From an uncultured Candidatus Melainabacteria bacterium (GTDB lineage: Bacteria; Cyanobacteriota; Vampirovibrionia; Gastranaerophilales; Gastranaerophilaceae): a stretch of DNA of 43,021 nt. The translations under genes were made by a program, and so were the position numbers. Location: the NCBI GenBank assembly GCA_934754735.1, contig CAKVJE010000004.1:1-43021 (forward strand), read 5' to 3'. Of the stretch, positions 17,679-26,272 are shown one piece after another. Below the pieces are notes generated by a model that was not told the DNA's origin, ran no database searches, and worked only from the letters and a program-made list of their open reading frames with translations. Every line of letters starts with the position of its first letter. The stretch's first letter is position 1.

Positions 17679-17684
17679 TATAAT
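17679..17684 (+). promoter_or_regulatory. -10 element of the response regulator gene
   Basis: A consensus TATAAT lies 39 bases before the ATG. It is followed by a leader of about 30 bases with an AGGAGG Shine-Dalgarno at 17710-17715. No clear -35 is seen. Confidence 0.5.
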
Positions 17685-17723
17685 GTAAAGGCGATATTCG
17701 TTAGCCAATAGGAGGATTATTAT

Positions 17724-18425
17724 ATGACAGCAGTTGTAGAAACAGAAAAACAAACTATAAGTGTAATTATAATTGAAGATTTTAAATTAACTCGTGTAGG
17801 GCTAAGATGCGCTTTGAATGCGAATGAAGACATTAAAGTTGTTGCAGAAAGTGAAAATGCAGCTGATGGATTAGAATTAATAAAACAACATACTCCGGAT
17901 GTTGTTCTTATGGACTTAGGTCTTGCGGGTATGAACGGTATTGAAGCTACTGTTAAAATTATGGAAATGAATAAACTTAATAAGGATAAAGATATCAAGG
18001 TTATTGCGCTAACATCACATGATAGAGAAGAGGAAGTTATTGCAGCTTTATCATCCGGAGCAATGGCATATTGCCTTAAAGACATTGATCCTTCTAAATT
18101 GGCTGATGTAATTAGAGATGTTAAAAAAGGCGTTTGCTGGTTAGATCCGCTAATTGCAAGAAAAGCATTAAATGCATTCCCTAAACAAGAAACATTAGGA
18201 ATTCTAAAAGATAAGTCATCTGATGAAGGACGCGTACCTTTAACTGATAGAGAGTTTGAAGTTCTTAAGCATCTAGTTGAAGGTAAAAGTAATACCGAAA
18301 TTGCGAAAGAACTTATAGTTAGTGTGCATACGGCTAAAGCTCACGTATGCTCAATTTTACAAAAAATGTGTGTGAATGATAGGGTTCAAGCTGCGGTCAA
18401 AGCCGTAAAAGAAGGCTTGGTTTAG
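17724..18425 (+). CDS. NarL/LuxR-family two-component response regulator
   Basis: A 233-residue cytoplasmic transcription factor. The receiver domain spans about residues 10-135, with the acidic pair IIEDF near 17-20, the phospho-acceptor Asp64 in VVLMDLGL and the switch threonine in ALTSHD. The C-terminal LuxR-type helix-turn-helix spans about 170-230, including LTDREFEVLKHLVEGKSNTEIA and SVHTAKAHVCSILQKM. No sensor kinase is adjacent, so its partner is elsewhere. It is read divergently from pilT across 167 bases that hold both promoters, and ends in its own hairpin terminator. The next gene downstream on the strand is the EF-hand/Ig-like protein; regulation of that gene is possible but unsupported. 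Confidence 0.92.
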   Translation: MTAVVETEKQTISVIIIEDFKLTRVGLRCALNANEDIKVVAESENAADGLELIKQHTPDVVLMDLGLAGMNGIEATVKIMEMNKLNKDKDIKVIALTSHDREEEVIAALSSGAMAYCLKDIDPSKLADVIRDVKKGVCWLDPLIARKALNAFPKQETLGILKDKSSDEGRVPLTDREFEVLKHLVEGKSNTEIAKELIVSVHTAKAHVCSILQKMCVNDRVQAAVKAVKEGLV

Positions 18426-18446
18426 TGTTTTATCTTCGATAACAAT

Positions 18447-18477
18447 AGCCGATGTGGTTTTCCATGTCGGCTTTTTT
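18447..18477 (+). terminator. Terminator after the response regulator gene
   Basis: AGCCGATGTGG-TTTT-CCATGTCGGCT forms an 11-base stem with two central mismatches, followed directly by six T. It lies 22 bases past the stop codon. Confidence 0.7.
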
Positions 18478-18639
18478 ATTTGTTTGAGATGAGATATTTT
18501 TGTTTTGCGATTGCTTCTTGAATGCAGAGAAAACTTTTTGTAAACATTTGTAACAATATTTTCTAAAATCCTAAAGTTTTAAAAAATTATGCCGATATAT
18601 ATACCAAAGGGAAAATAAACAAAAAAAAGGAGTTCTAAA

Positions 18640-21063
18640 ATGGCAAATGATATTACTAAACTTTATCAATTTTTAGGAACATTGGGCGATTGGAAATCAA
18701 AAATGGATAAGAACAATGATGGAACAATCATTAAATCTGAATTTAGAGATTTCTTGAATAATGATTTTGAATGGGATGGAACTCCTAGTGACTCTGAAAA
18801 AAATAGCGTAATTGACCAATTCTGGGCTAAATTTGACACGAATAAAAGTAATACTAAAATTGGTAGTACAAGATATAGAAATAAAAATGCATTAGATAAT
18901 AACGAAATTGATACAATGCAACAAAAAATCGGTATTTATGAAAATTTAAATACATATACTTCTAAACTAACAGCTCCATCCGGTGTTGACACTAGTGCTT
19001 GGAAAGCATCTGTTATTGAATCTTTAGCAGCATTAACAGAAACATTTATCCAAAAGGGTGGTAAAGCTGACGATTTGAACGCTTATTTAGATGAACAAAT
19101 TGTAAAAATCAAAGCTAGAACTACAGCTGACCAAATGGCTGTTACAATCGGAAAACAATTCAAAAGCTCATTAAGTGGATATGATATTTATAGTGATTCT
19201 ACATTCAAAGGCTTTATAGACGCTTATATTCAAACATCTGTTAACGGCGCAGCTTTTGATAATGAAGTACCATCTGATAATGATATTCAATCAATGATTA
19301 AACAAATTGCTCAAGCTTATATTGCTACTTCTAATGGTGGTGACACTAGCTTGTTAAAAGATGCTCCATTTAATTATTCTCAAGATGATACATCATTTTT
19401 GAATGATTTGCAAAAGAATATTTTGAAGCAAAAACTTGAAACTCAGATGGCTGATATCAAAAATGAATCTGATTACCAAGCAAATAAAGATGCTTATGAT
19501 ACTGCAATTAATTCATATATGGAAGAAGTAATGGCAGGTTTAACATTTGCTGACTTTGAAACAATTCAAAGTGGTGGTAATGTTGATGGATTTAGCGCTG
19601 ATGGTTTTAAATCCAGCCAAGCTTATAAAAACATTAAAAATACTATCGCAATTACAGACATGCTAAATAATATTACTGAAGAGTCAGACCTATATAAGAG
19701 TTTAGCTGATAAATGGGGTGATGATTTTGCAAAACGTGTAATGAACGATGGTAAATACATAAGTGCAATGAAAGCTATTGTAACTACTGTTAACGAAAAA
19801 ATGCTAAATGGTGATTTCAATACTAACGGCGAATTTGATATGAATAAGGCTGTTGAGTATGCTGCAGAACAAATTGCTTCAAAAATGTCAGATTTCTATG
19901 CAAACGGTTTTGGCGATATGAGCATTGAACAATTAAACAAAGTTTATGAAGGCCTTGCAAAAGCAGCTGATGCTGAAACAGATGCAGATAAACAACTTGA
20001 GAAAAAACGTAATGCAGCAGTTCAATATTGCGATGCACTAGCTTCTAAAGGCACAAGCTATAAGAGCGCAGTTGAGGATGTATTTGGCAGCGGCTACAAA
20101 ACCGCAATCAACAAAATGCTACCAACTGAAATTAGTGAAAAAATTGCTAAGTTGCAAGATAGCTTGAGTGAAATTGTTGATATTTCTAGTGCAGTATTGA
20201 CGGAAGCTAGCTGGGGCAAATTAACAGATAATCTTTCTGTTGCAGTAGGAAAAACTAAGGCATTTACACTAACTCCGGCGTTTACAAACAAAGACGGTAA
20301 TCCAATGGTTGTAACAAGTGATCATATTACATATAAATCATCAAATTCTGCAGTTGCTTCAGTAGATACATCTGGAACAGTGACAGTTAATGGTGTAAAA
20401 GGAACATATCAAACAGTCATTTCAATTTTAGTTGATGGTAAAGAAGTTGGTAAAAAGACTATAACTGTAAAAAGTAGTGAAACCGGTATTAATTTTACAA
20501 CATTAGATGATAAGGCGAAGTCAAGAATTGTTGATATAAATGACGACGATTTAGCAACAAGCAATAAAACTTTAAAAGAATTATATAATACAAATGGTGT
20601 AATTAGCTTACTTGGAACTGATTATTTAAAAGGTTCAGATTGGAAATCTGCAGTAGCTAGTGCAAAAGCAGGCCTAGCAAGCTTTGTAGATGACATAAAA
20701 TCAGCATGTAGTGCCGATAAAAACTATGATAGTGCAGCATTAGAAATTGCAGCTACAAAAATTAAAAATTTATATAACACAGCCTTTGATCATGCTTTAA
20801 ATAATTGGGCTGGTAAACAACACAACAATACTAATTCTTTTCAGAGTGAAGATGGTGAAACTTATTCATACAGAGTTGCAAAATTCTACAAGAATTCTAC
20901 AACTAAAGATACAGTCTACTCAAAAGAATGTAAAGCATCTGACAATCAATTAGGATTAAGAATTGGCGAACAATATGACGATAATTGGTACCAAATAGTT
21001 GTTAATTCAAAATGTGTAATGGATTTATTTGCAAAATACTATGCGCAAGCATTAGGAGCATAA
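18640..21063 (+). CDS. Large unknown protein with EF-hand and bacterial Ig-like (Big2) domain
   Basis: An 807-residue protein I cannot name. An EF-hand calcium loop is at residues 23-34 (DKNNDGTIIKSE), followed about 40 residues later by a second, less regular acidic loop (DTNKSNTKIGS). Residues 60-520 are mostly predicted alpha-helix. Residues about 524-610 form a Big2-like immunoglobulin domain (YKSSNSAVASVDTSGTVTV) of the kind found in bacterial surface proteins. The last 200 residues include aromatic-rich YSYRVAKFYKNS. No N-terminal signal peptide, LPXTG or membrane anchor is visible, so if exported it would need a non-Sec route such as type I secretion; that is inference. AAGGAG precedes the ATG. 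It is monocistronic, ending at a strong terminator. Strong expression and a calcium-stabilised surface or adhesive role are plausible only. Confidence 0.8.
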   Translation: MANDITKLYQFLGTLGDWKSKMDKNNDGTIIKSEFRDFLNNDFEWDGTPSDSEKNSVIDQFWAKFDTNKSNTKIGSTRYRNKNALDNNEIDTMQQKIGIYENLNTYTSKLTAPSGVDTSAWKASVIESLAALTETFIQKGGKADDLNAYLDEQIVKIKARTTADQMAVTIGKQFKSSLSGYDIYSDSTFKGFIDAYIQTSVNGAAFDNEVPSDNDIQSMIKQIAQAYIATSNGGDTSLLKDAPFNYSQDDTSFLNDLQKNILKQKLETQMADIKNESDYQANKDAYDTAINSYMEEVMAGLTFADFETIQSGGNVDGFSADGFKSSQAYKNIKNTIAITDMLNNITEESDLYKSLADKWGDDFAKRVMNDGKYISAMKAIVTTVNEKMLNGDFNTNGEFDMNKAVEYAAEQIASKMSDFYANGFGDMSIEQLNKVYEGLAKAADAETDADKQLEKKRNAAVQYCDALASKGTSYKSAVEDVFGSGYKTAINKMLPTEISEKIAKLQDSLSEIVDISSAVLTEASWGKLTDNLSVAVGKTKAFTLTPAFTNKDGNPMVVTSDHITYKSSNSAVASVDTSGTVTVNGVKGTYQTVISILVDGKEVGKKTITVKSSETGINFTTLDDKAKSRIVDINDDDLATSNKTLKELYNTNGVISLLGTDYLKGSDWKSAVASAKAGLASFVDDIKSACSADKNYDSAALEIAATKIKNLYNTAFDHALNNWAGKQHNNTNSFQSEDGETYSYRVAKFYKNSTTKDTVYSKECKASDNQLGLRIGEQYDDNWYQIVVNSKCVMDLFAKYYAQALGA

Positions 21064-21087
21064 ATATAGACTGCGCATAGAAATCCC

Positions 21088-21120
21088 ACAGGTGCGCTAT
21101 AGCGCACCTGTCTGATTTTT
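21088..21120 (+). terminator. Strong terminator after the EF-hand gene
   Basis: A perfect 24-base palindrome at 21088-21111 (arms ACAGGTGCGCTA/TAGCGCACCTGT) is followed by a T run at 21116-21120. It starts 25 bases after the stop codon. It is much richer in G/C than the gene. Confidence 0.8.
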
Positions 21121-21140
21121 AAAGAGTAAACGCTACTCAA

Positions 21141-21217
21141 TCAAGCAAGTCTCACTCCCCTCTCCTTTTTTCAATTCTACATGGAGAGGGAAACGAGAAG
21201 GCGGGAGAGGGTGTTAT
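21141..21217 (+). repeat. Extragenic repeat, short copy D
   Basis: Carries AAGCAAGTCTCACTCC, CCTCTCC, TCAATTCTACATGGAGAGGG and GGCGGGAGAGGGTGTTAT. The same order recurs at 21525-21600 in direct orientation and, with changes, on the minus strand at 13535-13620. CCTCTCC and GGAGAGG can pair to form a stem. Confidence 0.65.
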
Positions 21218-21285
21218 ATTCATTTTTCATAAGCTCCCACCCGAATTTCTAAGTTTCGCGCAGCTCAACTTGAAATTCTACCCTC

Positions 21286-21412
21286 CCCCGTGGAGAGGGT
21301 GCTAACGCCATGCACAAACGCATTCCACGCCCCGCCTCCCTTTATAGGGGGAGGTCGCAGTCGTTCGCGAGACCTTGGCGAGCGTTACGAATGCTGGTGG
21401 GGGCTGATTGAA
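21286..21412. other. G/C-rich non-coding tract inside the repeat cluster
   Basis: Contains paired runs such as CCGCCTCCCTTTATAGGGGG and TCTCGCGAAC-type inverted pieces around 21358-21371, unlike the AT-rich genes around it. A short frame is open across it (about 21290-21484) but has no ribosome site, unusual composition and no recognisable domain, so I do not call a gene. It probably belongs to another extragenic repeat unit. Confidence 0.4.
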
Positions 21413-21600
21413 TGGAAGATTGAAAGTGGAAAGTTAAAAGTTAATAAAACCCTCTCCCTAACCCTCCCCCAGGGGAGGGAATAAAATGTAACCTCCAAGG
21501 GAGGGGATGCGCTAAAGACATTCAAGCAAGCAAGTCTCACTCCCTCTCCTTTGTTCAATTCTACATGGAGAGGGTGCCGGAGGCGGGAGAGGGTGTTATT
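21410..21600 (+). repeat. Extragenic repeat, composite copy C with MITE-like end
   Basis: Begins with GAATGGAAGATTGAAAGTGG (21410), which resembles the inverted ends of the element at 32865. It continues with ACCCTCTCCCTAACCCT and CCCCCAGGGGAGGG, as in copy A, and then with GACATTCAAGCAAGCAAGTC and GGAGAGGGTGCCGGAGGCGG, as in copies B and D. It ends in GAGAGGGTGTTATTAA. It precedes the sigma factor gene by about 100 bases. With copy D it fills most of the 633-base gap 21064-21696. Confidence 0.65.
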
Positions 21601-21696
21601 AACTTACCCACCCCTATCCATCATTAAAAATTTAAACATCTTGAAAAAATATTAAAATCAAGGTATGATAGTCTTAGGTTAGTTTAATAAGAAAAG

Positions 21697-22392
21697 ATGG
21701 AAAATAAAACTTTAATCAAACAATACATTGGTATTGTACAGAAAATTGCGAGAGTAGAGCATAGGCGTATACCTAACCACATGATTGAGTATGAAGAATT
21801 GGTTAGTATAGGCATAATTGCCATTCAAACTTTGATTAAAGGTAAAACAGAAGAACAACTTGCTCATTATAATGAAGCATACATAGGAACTGCAGTTAAA
21901 TGGGCTATTAGAAATGAATTACGCCACAGATATAAGTGGTACACAATGAAGCATAAAAAAGAAGATGGCGACGCTGACAGCTACGTTTCGGATGCAGTTG
22001 CGGGAAATGATGACGAAAATTCTGAAGACATGGGATTTAGTATATCACCTACAAAAGTTAGAGAAGCTGTTTATGAAACAATCTTATCAATCGACGGTTT
22101 AGCAGCTGCCGCAACTGATAACGCGTCTCCATTTGATTTCATCAAAGACCCTTCTGCATTGCCGGACGAACAAGCAGAAATTGTTGAGATGAGCAAACTT
22201 ATTAAACAAGCCATTGCAAAATTACCTCAAAAAGAACGTACCGTCGTTGAATATCGTTTTTACAGAAACATGCAGGCAAAAGATATTGCAACAATGGTTG
22301 GACTTTCTCCATCAAGAATTACAAGAATTGTACAGTTTTCTCTAAATCAAATCCGTGAATACCTAAAAAGTCGCGGAAGAGTCGATTATTAG
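21697..22392 (+). CDS. Alternative RNA polymerase sigma-70-family factor
   Basis: A 231-residue sigma factor. A region-2-like segment lies near residues 10-90 (NHMIEYEELVSIGIIAIQTLI and AVKWAIRNELRHRYKW), and region 4 with its helix-turn-helix is at about 175-228 (LPQKERTVVEYRFYRNMQAKDIATMVGLSPSRI). A charged, variable linker of about 80 residues (GDADSYVSD...DFIKDPSALPDEQ) lies between. Region 3 is not obvious. It is too short for a primary sigma factor and looks closest to the FliA/SigB-SigF group. The leader has a TATGAT -10 at 21664 and only a weak AAGAAAAG ribosome site. No anti-sigma gene is adjacent. It lies between the two large unknown proteins of this block, which could be targets; this is inference. 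Confidence 0.85.
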   Translation: MENKTLIKQYIGIVQKIARVEHRRIPNHMIEYEELVSIGIIAIQTLIKGKTEEQLAHYNEAYIGTAVKWAIRNELRHRYKWYTMKHKKEDGDADSYVSDAVAGNDDENSEDMGFSISPTKVREAVYETILSIDGLAAAATDNASPFDFIKDPSALPDEQAEIVEMSKLIKQAIAKLPQKERTVVEYRFYRNMQAKDIATMVGLSPSRITRIVQFSLNQIREYLKSRGRVDY

Positions 22393-22420
22393 ATTTTTAT
22401 TAAGTTTTGTAAAGACGAAT

Positions 22421-22448
22421 TTGCAAGCTACAATTCAGTCAGTATAAT
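22421..22448 (+). promoter_or_regulatory. Sigma-70-type promoter of the 689-residue protein gene
   Basis: TTGCAA at 22421-22426 and TATAAT at 22443-22448 are separated by 16 bases. This is the best -35/-10 pair in the window. It implies a leader of about 165 bases to the ATG at 22621, with an AT-rich small hairpin (AAAAATAGCAATTTTT) near 22493-22510. Confidence 0.55.
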
Positions 22449-22620
22449 AGTTTTAGAGCTAACGCACGAATTTGAATAAAATTTCATGTCGTAAAAATAG
22501 CAATTTTTATTTTGTTCGAGCGTTTAGATATATAAGACCAAAAGATTGTAGAATTTTAATGGGATTAATAACAATTAGGGAAAATTAAATAGTAATTGTA
22601 AAATATAGGAGTAATTAGTT

Positions 22621-24690
22621 ATGTCAGACGAATTAGCAATTCAACCACAAGTTCAACAAAAGCAATCAAATCCTTTGCTTTATGCAGGTTTAGGTGCAGC
22701 AGCTGGTGTTGGTGCAGGTTATGTTGGAGCAAGGTATACAACAGACCCAAAATATGCATCTTACGAAGATATCATTAAAGAAGCTGATGACAAGTTTGAA
22801 TCAACTGTAAAAGAAGCAATTTCTGGTGAAGCAGAACAAACAAAAGCAATTGACGCAAGAAAATCTGCGATTAAAGCTAGAGATAAGTGGACAGCAGATA
22901 AAAATGCATTTGTAGAAGCTAACAAAGAAGGCGCAGTAATTCCTGACGATAACTATAGAAAGCTTGAAGGAGAGTTAAGTACGGCAGAAGAAACTCTTGA
23001 AAAGAAAAGAACTACTCTAGCAGAAAAAGAAGCTGAAGCTCTTAGAAAAAATAATACAGGAGTTCTAACTGATAAAGAAAAGCAAGTTGCAGAAAACTTA
23101 AATAAAAAAATTGAAGGTATTGAAGCATCAAAAAACACATATATATCAGATAGAAAAAACGCTATTGATGCAGTAAACACAAAAATTTCAGAACCTAGAG
23201 TAGCGTATACATATACTGAGTTCGGAAAACCTGTAAATGCGGAAGGAAATGCTTTTGAACAATTAGTTCAAAGAAAAAATACTTTTGAAAAGACGATCTC
23301 TAGTGTTGAATCTCATCTAAAAGATAAAAAATTTAAAAAAGGTTCTGAATTAACATTTATAGACCCAAAAACTAAAAAAGTAGTAACTAGAGTTCCAGCT
23401 AATTCTCAAGAAGTTAAAGCTGCAAAACAATATTTTGAAAAAGCTTATCAAACTGAATTAGCTAATATGTTTACAGGTGTTGATAAAGGCATTTTAAGCT
23501 CTGTTGCAGATGAAGCTGCTGTTGTAGTTCAAAACAATATTGTTAATAATGAAAGTATTGCAAGTAAAGAAGCATTGATTAAAAAGACTGCTGGTGAATA
23601 TGCGACTGCAAAAGCTGATATTCCAACAGATGCAGAAGTACTAAAAGAAGTAAAAAAATCAGTAAAAAAAGATTCGCATATGGAATCCTTGCTTAATAAA
23701 TATGCAACTGCAACAGATCCAAAAGTAAAAGCTAGTGCAATGGATTCTATTAGAGCCTCTTATTTTATGGCAGAAGAAGTTCCTTTAGCTGGTAAAAAAG
23801 TTGAGTTAGAAACTCAACAATTATACAAAAAAATTCAAAGAGTAGAAGAACTTACAGCAAAAGATGGTAGTTTTACTGTTAAACGTAAGGGCTTTTTGGG
23901 AAGAAAAACTACAGTAACATCTACAAAATTATCTGCCTCTGAGAAAAAAGAACTTGAAAAACTTCAAGCTGAACTTAATGCTGCTGAAGCAAGGCTTGGA
24001 ATAGAAGAATTTGGTAAGATTGAAAAAGATGCACTAAAAGCAAGAAATGTAGATACTAAAATTGCAACATTAGAAGGCGATATCAAGACATTGGAAGATT
24101 CTCTAACAAAAAGAAAAACTGCTCAAAGAAAAATTAATACCATTCAGAAACAAATAGAAACTTGGGCTGGCAAAGGTGCTAAAATTGATGCTTCTGGAAA
24201 TATTATAAAAGCTGACGGTTCTGTATTCAAACCTGAAGCTACTACAAATTTAGCATCTCGAGTTGGCATCCCAATAAATGATCCGAAAGTTGCTGGATAC
24301 GACAGACAAATTGCTAATATTAGAACTCATGTTCCAACTCCGGGATCTGTATTATCTGAAGCTGAAATTTTAGAAAAAGCAAGAGCTAATGTTCAAGATA
24401 GCGCATTAAAGGTTGAAATGGAAGCAAGAAATGCTGCTCAAAAAGCACTTGAAGAAGCAAAAGCTAAGTTACCAAAAGGCGCTGGTATGTCAGAAGAAGA
24501 AGCTGTTAAAAAATTCATCGAAAAGAATGGTACAGTAGATGAAGCAATGAAAAAAGCCTTTGGTGAAGATGTTAAAGCTTTGTTGGAAAGAAAAATTCCT
24601 AATAAGAAATTAGCATTATGGCTTGGTGGTGGTGCAGCAGCTTTAGCAACACTTGGTTATATCTTTGCTCCAAAAAATAATCAAGTATAA
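22621..24690 (+). CDS. Large helical protein with hydrophobic Gly/Ala segments at both ends, unknown
   Basis: A 689-residue protein I do not recognise. After a 19-residue polar start comes a Gly/Ala-rich hydrophobic segment at about residues 20-42 (LLYAGLGAAAGVGAGYVGAR), a glycine-zipper pattern. The middle 600 residues are lysine/glutamate/alanine-rich and predicted to be long alpha-helices and coiled coils. A second hydrophobic stretch at about 662-682 (LALWLGGGAAALATLGYIFA) is followed by a short basic/polar tail. This suggests two membrane anchors with a large loop on one side, or a fibre-like protein. There is no cleavable signal peptide. The ATG follows TAGGAG. It has a good promoter, a long leader and a perfect-palindrome terminator, so it is probably monocistronic and well expressed. 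A structural role in the envelope is inference. Confidence 0.8.
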   Translation: MSDELAIQPQVQQKQSNPLLYAGLGAAAGVGAGYVGARYTTDPKYASYEDIIKEADDKFESTVKEAISGEAEQTKAIDARKSAIKARDKWTADKNAFVEANKEGAVIPDDNYRKLEGELSTAEETLEKKRTTLAEKEAEALRKNNTGVLTDKEKQVAENLNKKIEGIEASKNTYISDRKNAIDAVNTKISEPRVAYTYTEFGKPVNAEGNAFEQLVQRKNTFEKTISSVESHLKDKKFKKGSELTFIDPKTKKVVTRVPANSQEVKAAKQYFEKAYQTELANMFTGVDKGILSSVADEAAVVVQNNIVNNESIASKEALIKKTAGEYATAKADIPTDAEVLKEVKKSVKKDSHMESLLNKYATATDPKVKASAMDSIRASYFMAEEVPLAGKKVELETQQLYKKIQRVEELTAKDGSFTVKRKGFLGRKTTVTSTKLSASEKKELEKLQAELNAAEARLGIEEFGKIEKDALKARNVDTKIATLEGDIKTLEDSLTKRKTAQRKINTIQKQIETWAGKGAKIDASGNIIKADGSVFKPEATTNLASRVGIPINDPKVAGYDRQIANIRTHVPTPGSVLSEAEILEKARANVQDSALKVEMEARNAAQKALEEAKAKLPKGAGMSEEEAVKKFIEKNGTVDEAMKKAFGEDVKALLERKIPNKKLALWLGGGAAALATLGYIFAPKNNQV

Positions 24691-24722
24691 AACTAAACAA
24701 ACATCTTATATTTTACAAAAAT

Positions 24723-24770
24723 CAAGAGCTCTGAGTAAATTTACTCAGAGCTCTTGGTTTTAACTTTTTT
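24723..24770. terminator. Bidirectional terminator with 34-base perfect palindrome
   Basis: A perfect palindrome at 24723-24756 with 17-base arms (CAAGAGCTCTGAGTAAA), followed by T-rich sequence on the plus strand (24758-24770) and by A-rich DNA on the left that gives T-rich sequence on the minus strand. It separates the 689-residue protein gene from the convergent radical SAM gene. Confidence 0.8.
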
Positions 24771-24771
24771 A

Positions 24772-26271
24772 CTAGGCATTCAATCTTTTTGTCAAACGAT
24801 TAAATTCATTTACCAAAAGATTTTTAGGCGGATAGTTTTCGATTAAATCCCATGGCAATGTTTCATCAATAGAATATCCGTTTATAGCTTTAGTAATATC
24901 AATATCTAAATCCTTGAGCGCTGATTTATATGCGCCGATTTTTCCACCGCGCCTATAAACTTCTACAAGCAAAGGGGTAATTTCAGTTCCGGCTCTTGAC
25001 AGAACAGTTTGCCAATAATCCCATTTTATACTGCAAAATTTCGCGCCAACACCAATCGTAGCAAGCGATTTTTCTAAATATTTTTGCTTCTTTTCTAAAC
25101 TCTTTGTATCTTCTCTCATGGACCATTGAAGCGGAGTTTGAGGTTTTGGCACAAAAGAAGAGAACGAAAACTCAATATTAAAACCTTTGTTTTCATTTTT
25201 TAGAATTTTAGCAAGTCTTAAAAATTCGTTAATGTCTTCTTGAGTTTCATTGGGAATTCCAATCATCGAATAAATTTTAAGCCCCTTTAATCCGTTTTCA
25301 CGTGAAATTTTTACGGCATTGAGAATTTGTTCTTCTTTTAAATTCTTGTTGATAAATTTTCTTAATCTTTCACTTGCGCTTTCTATTGCAATTGTGGAAT
25401 GCTTTTGACCACCCATAACAAGAGTCTGAACCATTTCTGGCGTTACTGAATCAGTCCTTAAAGAAGAAATGCCGAGTTGGATTTCTTCGCCATTTTCCAT
25501 CTTTTCTCTCAAATATTTCATTATGTCATTAAAGCGAGGATGTGCGCTGATTTGTGCGCCTAATAATGCAATTTTATTTGTATGTTTTAAGCCCAAATCA
25601 ATGGCTTCAATAATTTTTTCATACTCATAATGTCTAAATGGCAAATTAATGTATGAAGCGGTGCAAAAAGCGCATCTGTTCATACAGCCACGCGCAACTT
25701 CTATAATAAAAGTATCTCTAAAATAGCTTTTTTCGCTCAAAATTGGTGTGTAAATTACATCATTAAGTTTTGCAGTGTATTTTTTTACAGGTTTTTCAGG
25801 AATATAAATTCCTTCGATGTCCTCAAGCAGTTTTAGAGCTGTTTTTTTATCGTTATTTTTTATAATTTCAAGAACTTTAATGAAACAATCTTCGCCATCA
25901 CCGATCATCATAAAATCGAAAAATTCTTCATAAGGTCTTGGGTTTGTAGTTAAAACAGGTCCTCCGGCAAAAATTAATGGAGAATTTTCATCACGTTCTT
26001 TTCTGAAAAAAGGTATTTTTAGTTTTTCTAATATTTCGAAAACACCCATAAAATCAAAGTCAAAAGACATTGAAAAAGCCATTGCACCAAAATTTTTTAT
26101 ATTTGGAATATTATCTGTTGAAATTCTTGTTGCGTTAATCCCCTCTTGCATATCAGCTAATTTGTACAGCCAAAGATATCCAAGAGATGCCAGCGCAAAT
26201 TCTTCAATAGCAGGATATGCCATCAAGAAATTGTAATTGCCGTTTGTCCTATTGTATAAATATTTTTCCAT
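24772..26271 (-). CDS. B12-binding-like radical SAM protein
   Basis: A 499-residue radical SAM enzyme of unknown substrate. The N-terminal 150 residues resemble the B12-binding-type domain of such proteins (FAGGPVLTTNPRPYEEFFDF and MMIGDGED near 101-128). The iron-sulfur motif CMNRCAFC is at Cys196, Cys200 and Cys203 and matches CxxxCxxC, followed by a TIM-barrel with EVARG, GISSLRTD and SMIGIPNETQED. It is of the kind often annotated as a TIGR03960-type radical SAM protein; a partner that gives this family its DUF2344 half is not fused here. It starts one base after the AI-2E transporter stop, so the two are co-transcribed. Oxygen-sensitive chemistry fits an anaerobe. Confidence 0.82.
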   Translation of the reverse strand: MEKYLYNRTNGNYNFLMAYPAIEEFALASLGYLWLYKLADMQEGINATRISTDNIPNIKNFGAMAFSMSFDFDFMGVFEILEKLKIPFFRKERDENSPLIFAGGPVLTTNPRPYEEFFDFMMIGDGEDCFIKVLEIIKNNDKKTALKLLEDIEGIYIPEKPVKKYTAKLNDVIYTPILSEKSYFRDTFIIEVARGCMNRCAFCTASYINLPFRHYEYEKIIEAIDLGLKHTNKIALLGAQISAHPRFNDIMKYLREKMENGEEIQLGISSLRTDSVTPEMVQTLVMGGQKHSTIAIESASERLRKFINKNLKEEQILNAVKISRENGLKGLKIYSMIGIPNETQEDINEFLRLAKILKNENKGFNIEFSFSSFVPKPQTPLQWSMREDTKSLEKKQKYLEKSLATIGVGAKFCSIKWDYWQTVLSRAGTEITPLLVEVYRRGGKIGAYKSALKDLDIDITKAINGYSIDETLPWDLIENYPPKNLLVNEFNRLTKRLNA

Positions 26272-26272
26272 G

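Noticed and set aside
21290..21484. Short open frame of about 64 codons
   Set aside because: It runs through the G/C-rich repeat tract, lacks a ribosome-binding site and its translation is rich in Arg/Gly from hairpin sequence.
22450..22461. GTTTTAGAGCTA, identical to the start of some type II CRISPR repeats
   Set aside because: It occurs once, no repeat-spacer array or cas gene is nearby, and AT-rich DNA gives such a match by chance.
24723..24756. Palindrome as a protein-binding or recombination site
   Set aside because: It lies between convergent stop codons with T-rich flanks on both strands, which a bidirectional terminator explains fully.
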